In this document: positions 37,101-52,100 of the stretch, piece by piece
Layout: each line of letters opens with the position of its first letter
How positions within the stretch are numbered: the first letter of the stretch is position 1
From: Diploscapter coronatus
Lineage: Eukaryota; Nematoda; Chromadorea; Rhabditida; Rhabditidae
Reading direction: 5' to 3'
DNA length: 64,000 nt
Assembly: GCA_964036155.1 (NCBI GenBank)
Contig: OZ038423.1
Location: forward strand, 52,901,249 to 52,965,248
Notes under the pieces: model-generated
Told to the model about the DNA's origin: nothing
The model's database searches: none
What the model saw: the letters and a program-made list of their open reading frames with translations, nothing else
Program-made: the position numbers and the translations under genes

Positions 37101-40100
37101 TATCTCATCGACAATTCGGAGTCGCACGGAGCTCTCATGACACTGAAGTTCGTCCAGGTAGGAAATTTGTTGGTAAACGTATGTATTCGAAAAGTCTAAA
37201 CTCAGGCAAACCCGGCCTCGCCCTTCTTCGCGACAGAGTACAAAATGACAGAACAGGCTATCGATTTCAATTTCACGACTCTCACTGTCGCTCTGCATCA
37301 GGTAAGAAAGCTTTATTTAGTTTTTGTTTCATGTCTGAATGCATTTATAAAGTATCCTTCTTCCCAGCAACATTTCTTTACTTTTAATTTTTACTGATAC
37401 ATGTTCATCGATTGTTATATCTACGAAGTGATTGTTCCCGATAGAATCTGAGTTCCTAAAAAATTCGAAATCGACGCCGAAGCGTATAACATGGCGGCAT
37501 TTTTAAAATAATTTTCCTATCTTCACTTGTTTGGAGCAGCCAAATTTTTCATTCCTTCCTCAAAAATCCTATTGTCAGAGGACAGTTGAATTACAATGAA
37601 AAATGAAGAAGATAGTTGCTCCAAATGGGTTAAGGTACAGAATGACTGAAACCTGCCGTTAGTTTATGCGCTTTGATGTCGAATTCGATTGTCAGGTATG
37701 GTGAATTTTATTGGAAAGGCTAACTTCGCTGGAAACACAATAGACGAATTACTATTTCAATAGTCTCGATAAAATGTACTTTCACATGTGATAAATCCTA
37801 TTCATCCACAAATTTTTATCCTATATGAATGATTTTCAGCAAGGCCTGATGAAGATGAAGGCATTTGCGGAAGAATTGCAAGGAAAACTGGCGGAACTTC
37901 AATCACCTGAGGAGAACAAAAAATTGGAAATAGCCATGACCGATGCGGGCAGGAAGCTTTCCAGGAGACTCAGTCAGAGGCAGGGGATTTGTGATATAGA
38001 TAATGTGCAACAATTCTGTTCCGCTCTTATATTTGAAAGGGTGTTGTAGAAAAAAAACCATAATTAACTGGAATAAAATTACGCTCTTGAGTAGTCTTGA
38101 CCCTAAAAATGATAAAATAAAACTTTCTTGCAGCATCTCTTCCCTCGCAAACAGTCCGAGTGACGCGAATATGAAGTCGAGCAGGGAGTCGAGGAAGAGA
38201 ACGACAGGCGAAGAGACTGTCGAGGACAGAAGCAAAGTTATCAAGCTGAGGGCCTTTGGAAAGATCACCTCTCTCCAACTCATCATTGGAAAGGATTCGG
38301 GAGTTGAGACGAAGCTCACCATTGCTTCGGTTAGTCAAATTTATGGTAATGGAAGATCAAGGATTTGTGAAGTTATTGTTCGAAGAGAAAGAAGATGTAG
38401 ATTGAAACTTTTCCAGGACACTAGAAATAGAAGGGGAACATGCATGATGCATCTTTTCAGGTGGATGTTGTTACGAAAATGACGGAGAAAGAGACGGCAG
38501 TGAGCGCAGCGCTGCAGGCCATTCAAATGGAAGACAAGACGCCTGGAGCTCTCTACAGGTTAGCCATTACTCTTTCGCTACTTCTGTTGTATCTTGGTAT
38601 TTTACCAATTGATTATTCACCTTCTTCGTAAACACAAATGGAAAAGATCTTTTTCACAAATAAAGATGAAGATGATTCCCCTATATATTCGTCGAATCAT
38701 TTTGTATTCATTTTAGCAAACTGCTCTCTGTAGTTGGCGACAAAACGATGCTGACCTTCTCCATGAAACAGTACCAGAGAACAGAGGAAGAGAAGAAGAA
38801 AATGCTGCCGACTGACATTGACATGGAAGTCAAGGTTGGGCGAATCATCGAAGATCAAAGAAATATAATATTTTGCAGTTACAACTCGCTCAGATGCGAT
38901 TCGTGTTCGTGAATTTATGGCTGTGCAGATTGATGGCCTGGCTCGCTCCCTTCCAAAACGAGGCACAAAGGGCTGCAGAGGCTGCGCAAGCGGTTTGGCG
39001 AAAGATCCTTGATTAAGATTGTCGAGACATTTGCAGATAGCCGCGGAAAAGGCAGCTGCTGCTGCAGAAAACGTGAAGCAGATGATGGAATCGAGTCCAC
39101 CTCGCATTCAGCTGGACGTCACTCTCGAGTCCCCGCAAATCATCGTCCCTCGATCCTCCAACAGCCTTCACGCTCTCGTCGTGCATCTCGGTTTGTCGGT
39201 TCTATCGCGAATAACTTCACTTTTCATTCTTCCACTTCCGAATTTTCATGATTTTATTTCAACTCGACAAGAATAACTGCGAGTTTTTCCTCTTTCTAAC
39301 CTGCTCAATATTACTTTGGTTTCACAATGAAAATGTTTCTGCAATTTTTATGCTTGGATTATCTTTATCTTACACATTTTTGCTTTCAGGAAAAATCGGA
39401 GTGGCGAACAAGATAATGGGACACAAGGACAATTCGAAAGCAGTGATGGACAGAATGGATGTGAAGCTGACGGACATGCAGTTCGGAATCGGCAAAGTCA
39501 AGGAGCACACCATGGACATCGAATCCACTTGCAACATTCTCAAACCACTCACTTTCACCATTGCTGTGCATAGGTGGGCATAATTTAGTCTTCAGCACTT
39601 TCAGCATCTTACATAAGAAGCAAATATTGAACGAGGAACATGCATTTCAATACCACTGCAGCAACTGTAGACCGCTATGTTATTCCTACTGCTGTTTTGC
39701 TAAGCCCAATTCAAACACTTTGACGGTCTTTTTCACTATCAAAACTATTTGTACCTCGTGTTCTTAGGAAGGATATTGAAAACATGTCTTGATAAATTGT
39801 TTTTACTTCAACTTCGCATTTTAGAAATCTAATGTTCGGAGTGGTGAAGGACATTCCTGAAATCGGAGTGGACGCTCAGCTGCCTTCGATCGAATTGGAA
39901 ATGTCTGAGGATGACTACAAGACAATCATGCAGACTCTGAGTGGGAATCTGGCTGAAGGCAAGGATCTGCTGGAAGAGGCTGTGCCTCCACCGCCTCCTG
40001 CAATCACGCAAACTGTTGCTGCTGTTGAAGAGACTGATAGGGTAAAAAACTAAGCTAATGGAATTTTGGGTTACTTGTCAAAGCCGAAGGGTCAGCATAG

Positions 40101-43100
40101 TCGCTGACATGTAAAAGTCGCACACTTCCAAAATTCGAATACAGATAGGGATAGGACCTAGTAGCGGAATATTTGTCTAAGCAGGATCTTGAAAATGCTC
40201 AACATTTTGAGATCTTATATCTCCTATCTGCCCTGTCCCTAACCAATCGTGTAGATGCTTAACATTTGACCGGTATTCAACTTTTACAAGCCTGCAAATT
40301 TACTGCTTTTGTAAGAAGTCAAACTTGGCATTTCTTATTTGAAGATGAGTATAAATTGAATCAGAAATGATTGTCGGAATTTCTAGGGCAAGACGAAGAG
40401 TGGCGATAAGAGTGCGACTCCTGGTGCTCAAAGTGGCAGAGATCGCATCGCCTCCACAGGGCCACCTGCTTCCGAATTCACCCGAATTCTCTTCCAATTC
40501 ACACTCTCCAAGATTTCCATTGTTCTCTACACAGGTTCGTTCATCAATAACTTCTTTCTGGAAGTTGTTTTGATTCAGGCGTTTCGACCACGGAAGTCCG
40601 CGACCCGAAGAATGCGTTTGCATCGATGCGAATCGAGGGACTCAAATTGAGTGGCAAAATTTTGGTAGAGAATTTGAGACGACACTTCAAAGAAATTAAC
40701 AAAATATATTGCAGGAGAATACGGCTCTCTCCGTGGCCATTTCCCTGGACGTGTTCACGATGAACGATGAAAGGAAAGACAAGACGAAGATCCACCAGCT
40801 GCTGGACAAGAAGCACGGCCACGAGAAGGAGAGACTCCTCGATCTCAGCTTCTCGCAGAACGAACAACAGGATAAAAACAGTCAGTTTTGCTCTTCTTGG
40901 ACGTTGCTAATCTTTCAATTTGTAATTCTCAAAATAAAGTTGCTGAATTTTGAGAACCAAATGTAAAAGTAATTTTTTAAAAATCAATATTGCTAGAGAT
41001 AATAGACTCCTGAACAGAATATTGAAGTGTTACAATTTTAAAAATAAAACCCTCTTTTCAGTCAAACTGAATATGTCAGCTTTCTTCTTGTGTCTGTGTC
41101 CTGAATTCCTCGGATGCATTACTCGATTCTTCACTGTTCCACCTGATCATGACCAATTGCCAAAGTAGGGAAACTTACTTATTACTCTCGAAGAATTACT
41201 AATCTTCAGAGAAGAAGCTCTGCAGGCGAAGACAAAGGCTGTGCAGCAACAGACAGCCAGAGCGAATGCAGCAGCCGCACAGCAACAGCCTCAGGGACTC
41301 ATCACTCTCGACTGCAACATGCAAGTGAGGCGAATTTATAAAAATCATTGCAATTTAAAATTTTTTACCCAAGAATACATAGCGATTGTAACAAAAATGA
41401 AATGTCTAGTTTCGTGCCACAAAAAGTGCTATTTTACTACATATAATTTTGCTAGCTTGGCTCTTTGTTACAAACCCGCTTTACTTTAAATTTCCTTATC
41501 GAAACGTTCATTCTTGCTACAAAACTCGACACTTGTTGGAATCGATTAGCATCCTAGAAAAATGTGGAAACATCAAAGCGTACAGACCTTCTTTCTAATT
41601 TGTAAGCTAATAGGTTGAACTAAACTGTTTCTTTTCAGGGAGTGGAAGTGCTTCTGGTGGAAGACTCGATGCGCCCAGAGAGTTCTCAAGCCTTGGTTCT
41701 CTCGTTCAACGTGAAAATGTCCGCTGAACCCAATCCCGAGCTTCAGACTGTGAAGGGAGGCATTGAAGGTCTCGCCATCTACAGCTCCTACTATGCACCG
41801 TCCAGGAGGAATGAAATCACTTATGAGGTATTCAATGAGAAAAAGAAAACCACTTTTACATTTCCGATTAAAGATGTATCTTTTACTGTCGCGAGTATTC
41901 CTATAAATTTTGATGGATTTCAAGATGCTGAAACCGATGAACATCGAAGTCGAGATGAAGATGGTCCCATCGACGCACGAGACGGACGTGCTGCTGAAGA
42001 TGTCGAAGATGGAAGTGCGCATGTCTCCATCTATCATCCGCCTGCTCTCCACGGTCAACGCGGAGTTCGCCAAGGCCAGTGCTGTCGAGTCCTCATCTGA
42101 TAAATCCACTTCTGAAGTCGCTAAAACGCGCACCTACTCCAACTACTGGCAGCCAAAACCGATCAACTTCAGAAAGTAAGCAAATTTAATATGGACTATT
42201 TCAAATTTTCAATTTTTTGGATCTAAACTTCTTGTTAATCGTAAGAAAATGGATTTTTGAACAACTGGTTTTGTTATCGCAATTCGACAAGCACTAGTCT
42301 CTCATCCCCCTCTCAATAGCTGCAAGCGAGGAATAAAATTTACACGATTTTTTCCCATTTCAAGTAATCGTTTTTGTTCCTTTTTCCTCTCCCTTTCTGA
42401 ACGAATTTCAATGCATACGCTCAATTTTCGTATTGCGTGTTAGAATTAGTGACATTCTTTCATTGAACCTCGACAATATAGAGCTGAATCATATCATTTT
42501 AGATACTGGTTCTTCGCCACTCCAGTAGCAGAAGAGGCCGTTGAGGACGACGCAGAAGAGCAGCCGGGACAGGAGGGAGACGATCCATCCACACGGGGAC
42601 AGAGAGCTGTCGAGAAGGCCAAAGTCGAAATCGAGAGAATAAGCTTCACGCTCGAATCTGGAACTGAGACGGTTGGCTAAATGGGAAGAGAAGTCAAACG
42701 AAAGAATGAATCTTGCAGATTCCCGTACCACTCATCTTCTTGGACATAGCTATCTCTGCGCAGGCAAATAGCTGGTCTTCTGCACTCAACGCGACTGCAG
42801 ACATGTCCATGCAGATGTCCTACTACAATGAGGCACTCAAGTTGGTTTTCATTAGGAATTTTTCCATCAATCAAATTGACAAAATATTCTATTATAAAGT
42901 TTCTAACTTTGAAATAAACTTCATAATTATTTTCATAGTAGATGTATAGAAATTAAATGTTCGAACTTTTCCTCAATAAAATTATAACGGTGATACAAAA
43001 CTTTTGCTCGCCACTGTATGTAGTTATCAATCAAACATTTATTTATAATAACAGTTTCCTATAAGACTTTTATCTTGCAGTGTGTGGGAGCCAGTGATCG

Positions 43101-46100
43101 AGCAGGTGGAGACGGACGACGGCTCATGGGAGCGATGGAGTATCCGCGCGGTTGTCAACGGCCGCAACAAACTCGACCCGGATGACACATCGCCCAACAT
43201 GGATGTCAAAGTCACTGCAGAGAAGATGCTCAATGTCACCGTCACCAAGTCCTTCCTCTCTCTGCTCAACAAACTTTCCGAGGTATACCATATTATCTTT
43301 GGTGGGATAAGGTCAAACAGAAATTCCGCAGCAGCAATGGAATAACCGTTATTTTCCAATCCATTTTTATTACCGTCAATTCCTATTTATTCGTCATTAA
43401 CAATAGTGTATAAATTAGCCAAGTTTATTTTTGTTGAAAAATGCTTCAGTCTCATGCTGCTATCAGATTCTGATGATATTCATCGATTTGTTCCTCTCAT
43501 ATTTTCCATTTTATTCAAAATAGAATGCTATCTTCAGGTGTTTGCCTCTGCAGCCAAACAGATCAGTCCCCCTCTGTCTCGTCATCTGCCTGGCAAGTCC
43601 CCCTTCATTCTTCTCAACGACACAGGACTCATTGTGCGAGTGCTCGAGTCTAATGATATCGATGTGAGTAATCTTCTCACTCAATAAAAGATGTTACAAA
43701 AATCACACTATTCAGGTCGGTGGACAAACTCATGGCATCGAGGCCACACACGGTTCTTTCGTCGATTTGGTCCTCAAGAAGGCACCTAAGGCTGATATTA
43801 CGGTACCCTTTGAACCTTTCGAATAGTTTGTTTAAAATATTGACTTTCAGCTGGAAAGACTAAATTTGGAGCAGGAAGAACTTCGAGCGACTCTGCGTTT
43901 GGAATTGGACAATGCAGTGAGAGAATTGACAATCGGCAGAGCACAGAAGACGCCCATCTATCTCCCCAAACACAATGAAGCCCGCAGACAGTGGATGGTA
44001 AGAAATTCAATGATTATTAGAATTTATTTTGGGCATTTTCATCTTCAATAACTAGAAATGAACGCTAAAATTGTTATCTTTTTCAGCTTATCCCTTCAAA
44101 ATATTCATATGCCTCACGCAATTCAATTTATTTCAGGTGATCGCAGAAACATCGATCGAGAACGGTCGTCGTCTGGTGCACTTGGTCTCGCACGTGCAAC
44201 TCTTCAATCACCTGTCCGTGCCAATGGAACTCTACTCGAAGAGAGACACGAGCCTGGATCTGTTCGGCACCGTCCCTCCCAACGAGTCCATGCACCTGGC
44301 TGTGCCTCTCCTCTACTCGCCAACTGGGGAGATATTCTTCAAACCGGCTGGAGACAAGTAAGATATTTCTCTCGTGGAATTTTTTTTTCTGAAATAAGGG
44401 TGAGACAAAATTGTTAAATTTCTATTTGTCAAATTCTGGAAGATTTCAGAAACTTGAAAAATAAACTCGGAATCTGATTTTTGGGAGAATTTTGATCACG
44501 AAATTCTGGGTGTTTGAAAAATTCACTACTTCGCAGCTTGACGAAATTTTATATAAATTAGGAGTAGGTAAGGAAGAGTAGGAAAATTCTTTCCTTTTTC
44601 CATACTATTTTCCAAGTAGTGCTGTTATAATTTCTTCATAGCCAAAGTTCCTTGATTCATCACTTCATTTTCAGATTCGAAGTGAGCTACGAGGCCCTGA
44701 CCTGGCACAAATTCGTTGACAAAGCCAGACAGCCACTTCGTTGCGATCTGAGCGATGATAACACCAAGGGGTTCTTCTTCGACACGCTCATCAAGCAGAC
44801 AGATCTAGATGAGAGTAAGAGACTCTCGATCACATTATCATAATTCTCATCATAAAAAAATTATTAGACAGTGATAAAAAGAAGAAATAGTTTGCAAAAT
44901 AACGTAAATTTCGAGGAATGGGTATTGAGGAGAGAAAATGAAGGACAGTAAAACGATCAAGTCTGTTGAATTTCTCATTCCATATTCCCTTTCCAGCCAG
45001 CGAGAAATCCAGTTTCGCTTACGACATTCATCTGCACTATCCCCTTGTGTTCCACAACGTGCTGCCCTTCTCCGTGCATATGACTGTGCCTGAGGAGAAG
45101 ACCATCGAATCTGGAGACGATATCACTCTGCAGCTTATCGCTGGGCACAAACTCAAACTATGGGTTGGTTAATTTTGAATTATGAAACCATTCAATTTAT
45201 TCGATTCAGTTGATGTACCAAGATGAGAAGTACGTGCTCGACATGCCGATTCCACAGGAGAAATCCGACCTGCAAGTCGTCGCTCTCAACACTGAATCCG
45301 GATCGGAAGAATTGGTGAGTTTATTAGATTATATTAAACATTTCAAATTCTCTGTAATTATCATAAACGACGTCACACTTTCAAGCTTTCTAAAGATTGG
45401 CATTGAATAGAGCTCAAAATTTCAACACCATTACTGTTTTAAACCAACTAAATGTTATAATTTACGATTGCTTTGAACATTCGAAATTTTCTTCGATTCA
45501 TATTTTTGGAAAGATTAAATTCTTTATTTCTATGGTCAAAATCGAAATGATGAATGAGCTTTTTATTGCTTTCTAAAAAATGGTCAATTTTCAGCTTCTT
45601 GGAGTGCATTGGACATCCGAATACGGTCATCTGAAACTCTACCTGTATGCGCCGTTCTGGTTCGTCAACAACACCGGCCTCACTCTCCGCCACATGGTAA
45701 CTCCCCTTCTTTGTTCCCTCCTTTGTTTCTTCTATTGCCTTTTGCACTATCCTCGACTAATTGCCCTCTGCTAATGTCGATGATCAGTCAGTTCCTCATT
45801 CATTCTCACCCACAAAGCGGAATGATGATAATGAAAAAATGCTGAGTGAAAGGAGAAAGTCATTGGGAATAGAGTGCAATAGCTAAAAATTCTCAAAAGC
45901 AGAAAACTCAGTCCATTCCTGATTGTGGATTTGAAAGAGAGAAAGGATGACTTGTCTCATGCATCTATGCATTGCGTGAAATTGTTCTGAATTGTAGGAA
46001 GGCAGTGGAGGTCTTCTGCCGAATGCAAAAGGATGCATTCCCTGTAGAGGTTCATCCATTGTATCTGAAGAGGTGAGGAAATCTAGGCACCGTGAAAGTG

Positions 46101-49100
46101 TTATGCAATTGTATATCAAACATGAATCGCGACATGATAAAATGAATCTGGCACGCAAAATTATAGTTTGAATCCGCCATCTCATATCTACTATAGTACT
46201 TATTCGTATTTCTTTCCCATCTAGCTTATTACTTTAATTAAAAGTGAAATTTTTAAACTACGTACTTATTATGGTTTGATATTTGACGATGTAATGTGAA
46301 GAATGGTCATTCTATCATGTCGTACGTGAATGTGAATTGCTCTGCCCTCTTGTTAACCCTGTAACCTGAAAGCATTGAGCAGAAATGGTACACAATTTGC
46401 ACAATTCTAGTGTTGTAATGCGATGGGCTTGTATGGTGACTTGGATATTTTACTCGGTTTTAAATGGGATACTCATGAAGTTAGGCATCCTACTAATAAT
46501 TATCCTTTTTTCCTGCTTGTTAAATTCGAATTTAGCTAATCAAAAAAAATGTCTGATTCTCTGCTCGTTACCTGTCTGCCCACATTTACCCGCTTGCCTA
46601 TTGCCTCGTTCACCCCTTCGCTCTTCCTTCTAATCCTTCCAATTGCAGGAATCCTCTGCAGTCCTCCATCCAGCAGACAGCAATCCTATCATTCTGCCCT
46701 ATCCCAGCGATGATCTGTCTAAAAAGAAGATGGTAAATATTATTTTAGCCATATAGGTTAATAATAAAGTAGATGGCAATACGCAATAATGCGCATACAC
46801 AAGTACGCATATGAGACAGATTAGTCGTCGATTTTCGCTGAAACTTTTATTTAGTTTTATCGACGAATATTGTCTGCCTCATTCTGCACACTTTTGCCTA
46901 TTTGACTGAACGATGAATTACACTATGAGCTGATCTTCAATTGAATTGTTCAGGCGAAAGTGCAAGTGGAAGGCGCATCTTCGTTCTCTGAGATGTTCCC
47001 TCTCGACACAGTGGGCAATCCCGCGCGAGTCGTCTGCGAAGGAAAGGATAGAGACTATGAGGTGAACTAATTCCATCAGAAAATGCTATAATAGTTGAAT
47101 TTTCGCGAAATTCAAAGTTTGAATTAAATTTTCATTATTCGTTGAATGAGCAAAATGTGTAATCTAAAGTTGTGCTATTTAGAATTTTCTGGAAAATAGA
47201 CGAGCTAAAATGGGAATTTTTGAATTTCAATCTAGTTCAGGAAAGCTCCCAAAATTTCAAATGCCTATAATCAGTTTATCGGAAAAGTTTATTTTAGATG
47301 ACAGTCGACATCCAACTCTGTCAATCGGGCTTGACGAAGGTTGTCACCTTCACTCCCTTCTACTTGGTCTCCAATCTCGGAAAGACTGACATTGAAGTTC
47401 GTGAGGAAGGGCTACAGGAATGGACCACTATTCCTGCAGAGAAGGTGAGAAATGAGAATGGATCACTGAAGAAAATCATCTGTGCATTCATTATTATTTC
47501 AATTCAGTGCGCTCCAATTTGGCCGAAACAGTCAACCGCAAAGAAGTACATCTGCGCTCGATACAGCGGAACAACGGAAGAGTCCCTCGTGTTTCCCATC
47601 ACTGAGAACTTCGAAACGCTTTCCAAGGTGAGCAAAAATTCACGAGTTTTTTTTCCTTCAATCAAAAATATATTCAGATCGACAGCGATGTGGTCGGAAT
47701 GCAGGCGACCGTGTCGACTTGCGAGTCCTCTGTCGCCATTCATCTTTCACCCTTCTTGCCTGGAATGACTCCCGTCATGGTCATGAATGCACTCAAGGTA
47801 TTAATTTTGAGTGAACTAATTGAATTTTTGCCCAATACACATTCAAGGGTTTGTTTCAAACTCTTTCATTTTTTTTTTAATTTAGCAACTTGTATAATGT
47901 CTAAATGGGGAAAATTACGAGAAGAAAATGCTATCACTTTCTCTTGATTGATACTACACACTAAATTTTCAAGTCGTCATATTCTCAGTTTCTGAAATTC
48001 ATCATTCTATCCTAAATTTAGAGAAGAAAAAACAATTGAGATAAAAAATGTCATTCCACTGTTCATGAATATAACAAATTCAAATTCGGCGATTTCAGAT
48101 TCCCGTTACATTCGGCCAAAAGAAGCACAAGAAGTACAAAGTGGAACCGAATCAGTACGCGCACTTCACATGGGAGAGTTTGTTGGACGAGCGAATACTC
48201 GAACTGGAAGCGGGCGACTGGACGGGCGAGGATGCTCTCGTGCAGAACAGATACGGCGACCTGCAACCCATCAAAAACAAACGGCCCTATGTCTACATCA
48301 CTTCCTTCCTGGCTGGCAGACAGAGGTTGGTAAAAGCTTACGTTGACTAATTCATAATAAGACAGGGCTTTAATTAATGTAGATTTATTATCATATGTAA
48401 TCATGACACAGCAACTTGAATAATCCCAGCTCATAATTATAAATATTAGATTATGCTAACAGTCAGTCTCTGTGTGTGTGTGTGTGCCTATTCTATTCCA
48501 TTCCACCTTATTCTGAATTATTGCCAGAACCACCGCCTATTTATACGGTTTAGAGTTAGGCTAAAGATGCTGAGAAGGAAGTAAAGTAGTTGGGAATGAG
48601 TTGGATGGCTCAAGTGGAATTGGTGTCCTATATAACAAGTGTTGTGAAATCTTAGGTAATCTTATTCTTTACAGGATGCTGCTCTTCACTGAGGACTGTG
48701 ATGTGGCCAAGACTGCATTCGGGTCGTGGGAGCAGGACAGCGTCGACATGCAGGCGGAAATCAGTCTGCAAGGATTCGGACTGTCAGTTGTCGATAATGT
48801 CGCTGCTAAGGAGGTATGCAGTCACGGAATATTGTTGATAAGAAGCCGAATAGGAGTGAAAATTTTGAAAGGAATGTTTTATAAATGTTGAGATCAACCA
48901 GATTTTTAAGATTTCTAATTTTTTATTAATTGCAAAATGCATTTTCATTTCATTTGCAGATCCTCTACATGGCAATTTCTTCATCCGACATCCTGTGGGA
49001 AGAGGAAGTGAAGAAGGGTCGATTCAAATCTTTGCCCATCAAGGTCATGGAGGAACTCGAAGAGAAGTACCAGGAAGGAGTGACTAACAAGAAACAGCTC

Positions 49101-52100
49101 AATGAATATCAGGTTTTTTTTGTATTTTCACTTTAAATTTACTTGAAATTAATAATTTTCAGAGATTGGCAAATGATAACGAGATCAACCTGGCAACGAT
49201 GATCATGAAGAAAAAGAAAAAAGAATTTAAAATTAGACGCATCTTCGAGACGGGCATCTGGGCTTCGTATGGCAAGAGCGCACAGAGGACGAGGATCCAT
49301 GCGAAACTCAACCATCTCCAAATCGACAATCAGGTAAACTCGATCTTTAAGTGAAAATTGAGATTTGTTTAGTGTAAAATATATTTCCATTAAATTTTAC
49401 AAGTTTCATCGCCAAAATTACTCGATTGCTCCTCAAACGATAGGCTGGAGAAGGAGGTGAAGGGATCTCCGCAGGGTTATCATCGAATTTTTAATTCGAA
49501 AAACTATTCATTCGCCTTTAATTCAACAAGGAGCATTGTCTTTCACTTTCTTGTACCTTTTTCTCGTATTTCCAACTTGAAACGATTCAGTGCCCCTCTT
49601 CTATTCTCAATGAGACTCTAAAAATGATGTTATTTTAGCTGGATGCGTGCGTCTTCCCTCGAGTGCTGGCTGTAGTGCCTCCGCCAAAATCTATCGTTCA
49701 AGACAGTGGTAAGCTTGTTTTCCCTATACTTTTATTGGATTTGAACCTTTCAGCTCCCAAACCATTTGTCGAAATGTCGCTGCTGCAAAGACAGACCGAG
49801 TACTCTTCTGTAGCTGAGATCGAGTACGCTCGCATTCTCATACAGGAATTCGCAGTGCAAGTCGACCAGGGACTCATCTATGCGCTCATGGAGTTAGTTG
49901 CCAATGAAATCGAGAAGAAGCCCTATGGAGTAAGTTTTAGTGATTATTTTGCTTACTTTTTCTAATTTATGACTTATGTAGCAAGGAGAAAAAAGATTCG
50001 AGTCTTCGAATTTAAACAAATTTGTCTTCTATTCTTAACTTTTTCGTTTAACAATGTTTATTGTTTTCAGAAAGAAATGTTCGACGAGGACATGAAGATG
50101 TGTCACGTGGATTTGGTCGATACGGCGAAGGCCTACAAGTCTATGAAGCCCAAGGCCTTCTACAACGATCTCCACATCTCGCCTCTCATGGTAATGCTGC
50201 TACTTTCTCTCTCCTAGTTTCATACTTCCCTTTTCCAGATCCACCTGTCCTTCTCTCAAGGGGGTACGAGTGGCAGTGCATCTGGCGAGATGCCCATCCA
50301 ATCAGAACTCTTCAACGTCTTCATCAAATCTGTCGGCGTCACGCTCACTGAATTGCAGGATGTCGTTTTCAAGTAGGTCGCTAAATGAATTTCTGTTAGA
50401 ATTTTATGTTTTCGAGTACTTTTTTCACGTTATTTCGTCACTTGCACGATATTTCTCTCTTCTTTGAGATAAAAATACTCGCAATCGAGTTTTACTTGAA
50501 CTCATCCCTGCTAACTTTAAACGATTTTCTTCGTTAAGATTGGCATTCTTCGAGCGCAAATGTGTCTTCTACAGTCCCGATCAGCTCAATGCAGAGATCA
50601 TCGCGCACTACACCAGGCAATTCATCAAACAGGTAAAATAAAATATTAGCATTAATTTGTGAGAAGAATGAGTAATTTCTCGCTATTCATTAGGCGATTT
50701 TTGATATTGGCATTACGTTGCAAGCTCTAAAGGCTTTAATACCTATTCAAAATATTGATACTCGTCATCAAATGGCTTCTGTTGAAATTAATTCGACAAA
50801 ATTTCATTTTTATTATCCATGCAAATAACTCCTGTCTAAAACATCCAATTTTAGCTCTACGTTTTGGTGTTGGGTCTTGACATAATCGGCAACCCATTCG
50901 GCCTCGTTCGCGACTTGTCTGCAGGAGTAGAGGACCTCTTCTATCAGCCATTCCAGGGAGCCATTCAAGGCCCTGAGGAATTCGCAGCTGGAGTGGCTCT
51001 GGGTGTGCAGTCCATGTTCGGTCATGCTGTGGGTGGAGCCGCTGGAGCTGTCGGAAGAATTACGTGGGTTCTTCTCCTATTTTTAATGAAAATTGGCGCG
51101 TATATTCATTCCACTAGTGTTTTATTGAGAAGGAATAGTACACATTTGGGATAAATACACGAGGCATTTTGAGACAATCTACACGTTGAACCCTAAAAAT
51201 TCAATTTTGACAGTCGAAAAATGGAAAATTGTTTATCCCTTTCATTTCGGTTATCTTGCAGTGGAACGGTTGGAAAAGGCGTGGCAGCTCTGACCTTCGA
51301 TGATGAATACCAGAAGAAAAGGCAGGAAGAACTGAATAGGCGGCCACAGGTTTGTGATAATTTTATCTTAGTTTTAATCATTAGTTTGGAAAGTAAAATT
51401 TCCACTTGAAACATCTTCCTTCGAACAAATCAATTTGCAGACAGTCGGAGAGGGAATGGCTCGAGGAGTGAAGGGACTGGGAATGGGCATTGTTGGTGGA
51501 TTGTCGGGCATTGTGACCAAGCCGATTGAAGGAGCCAGACAACAGGGAGGCATCGGATTCGTCAAGGGAGTTGGGAAGGTTAGACGATGCTTCTATCACC
51601 TTCTATAAAGCATTCATTGACCTGCAGGGTCTCGTCGGAGCAGTGACTCGACCAGTCTCTGGAGTGGTCGACTTCGCCTCGACGACAATGGGCACAGTGA
51701 AGACCGTGGCTGGTTGCGCCAAGGAAATCGGCCCGCTGCGGCCCCCGCGAGTCATCAGATCCGACAAAATCATCCGACCCTATGCAAAGGAGGAGGCTGT
51801 TGGATACAAGATCTTCAAGGTTGGTCAATAATTCGAAAGTTCAAATTACTTTTCAGTATCGACGAGATATTGTCAACAGTTTACCTTTTTTAATTTTGGC
51901 TTGATATTGGAAGTCCGGTTGAAAAAAACGGAAATATCTATCCAAGAATTCTAAACCATTATCCAGTCTAGTCTTATTGTATTTCAATGACAAACTTTTC
52001 TTACACACTTTGACAATTTAATTTTCACGATTCCGCTCGCGTATTTTAGATTATTTTTAATCGAAAATTGAATTTAATTCATGTTGCAGGACACGGACGG

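Noticed and set aside
40080..40310. Apparent inverted repeat in a VPS13 intron with TGTAAAAGT near both ends
   Set aside because: Only the outer nine or so bases match; the inner arms do not align well enough to call an element.
48468..48486. TG dinucleotide run
   Set aside because: A short simple repeat in an intron, too short to be notable.
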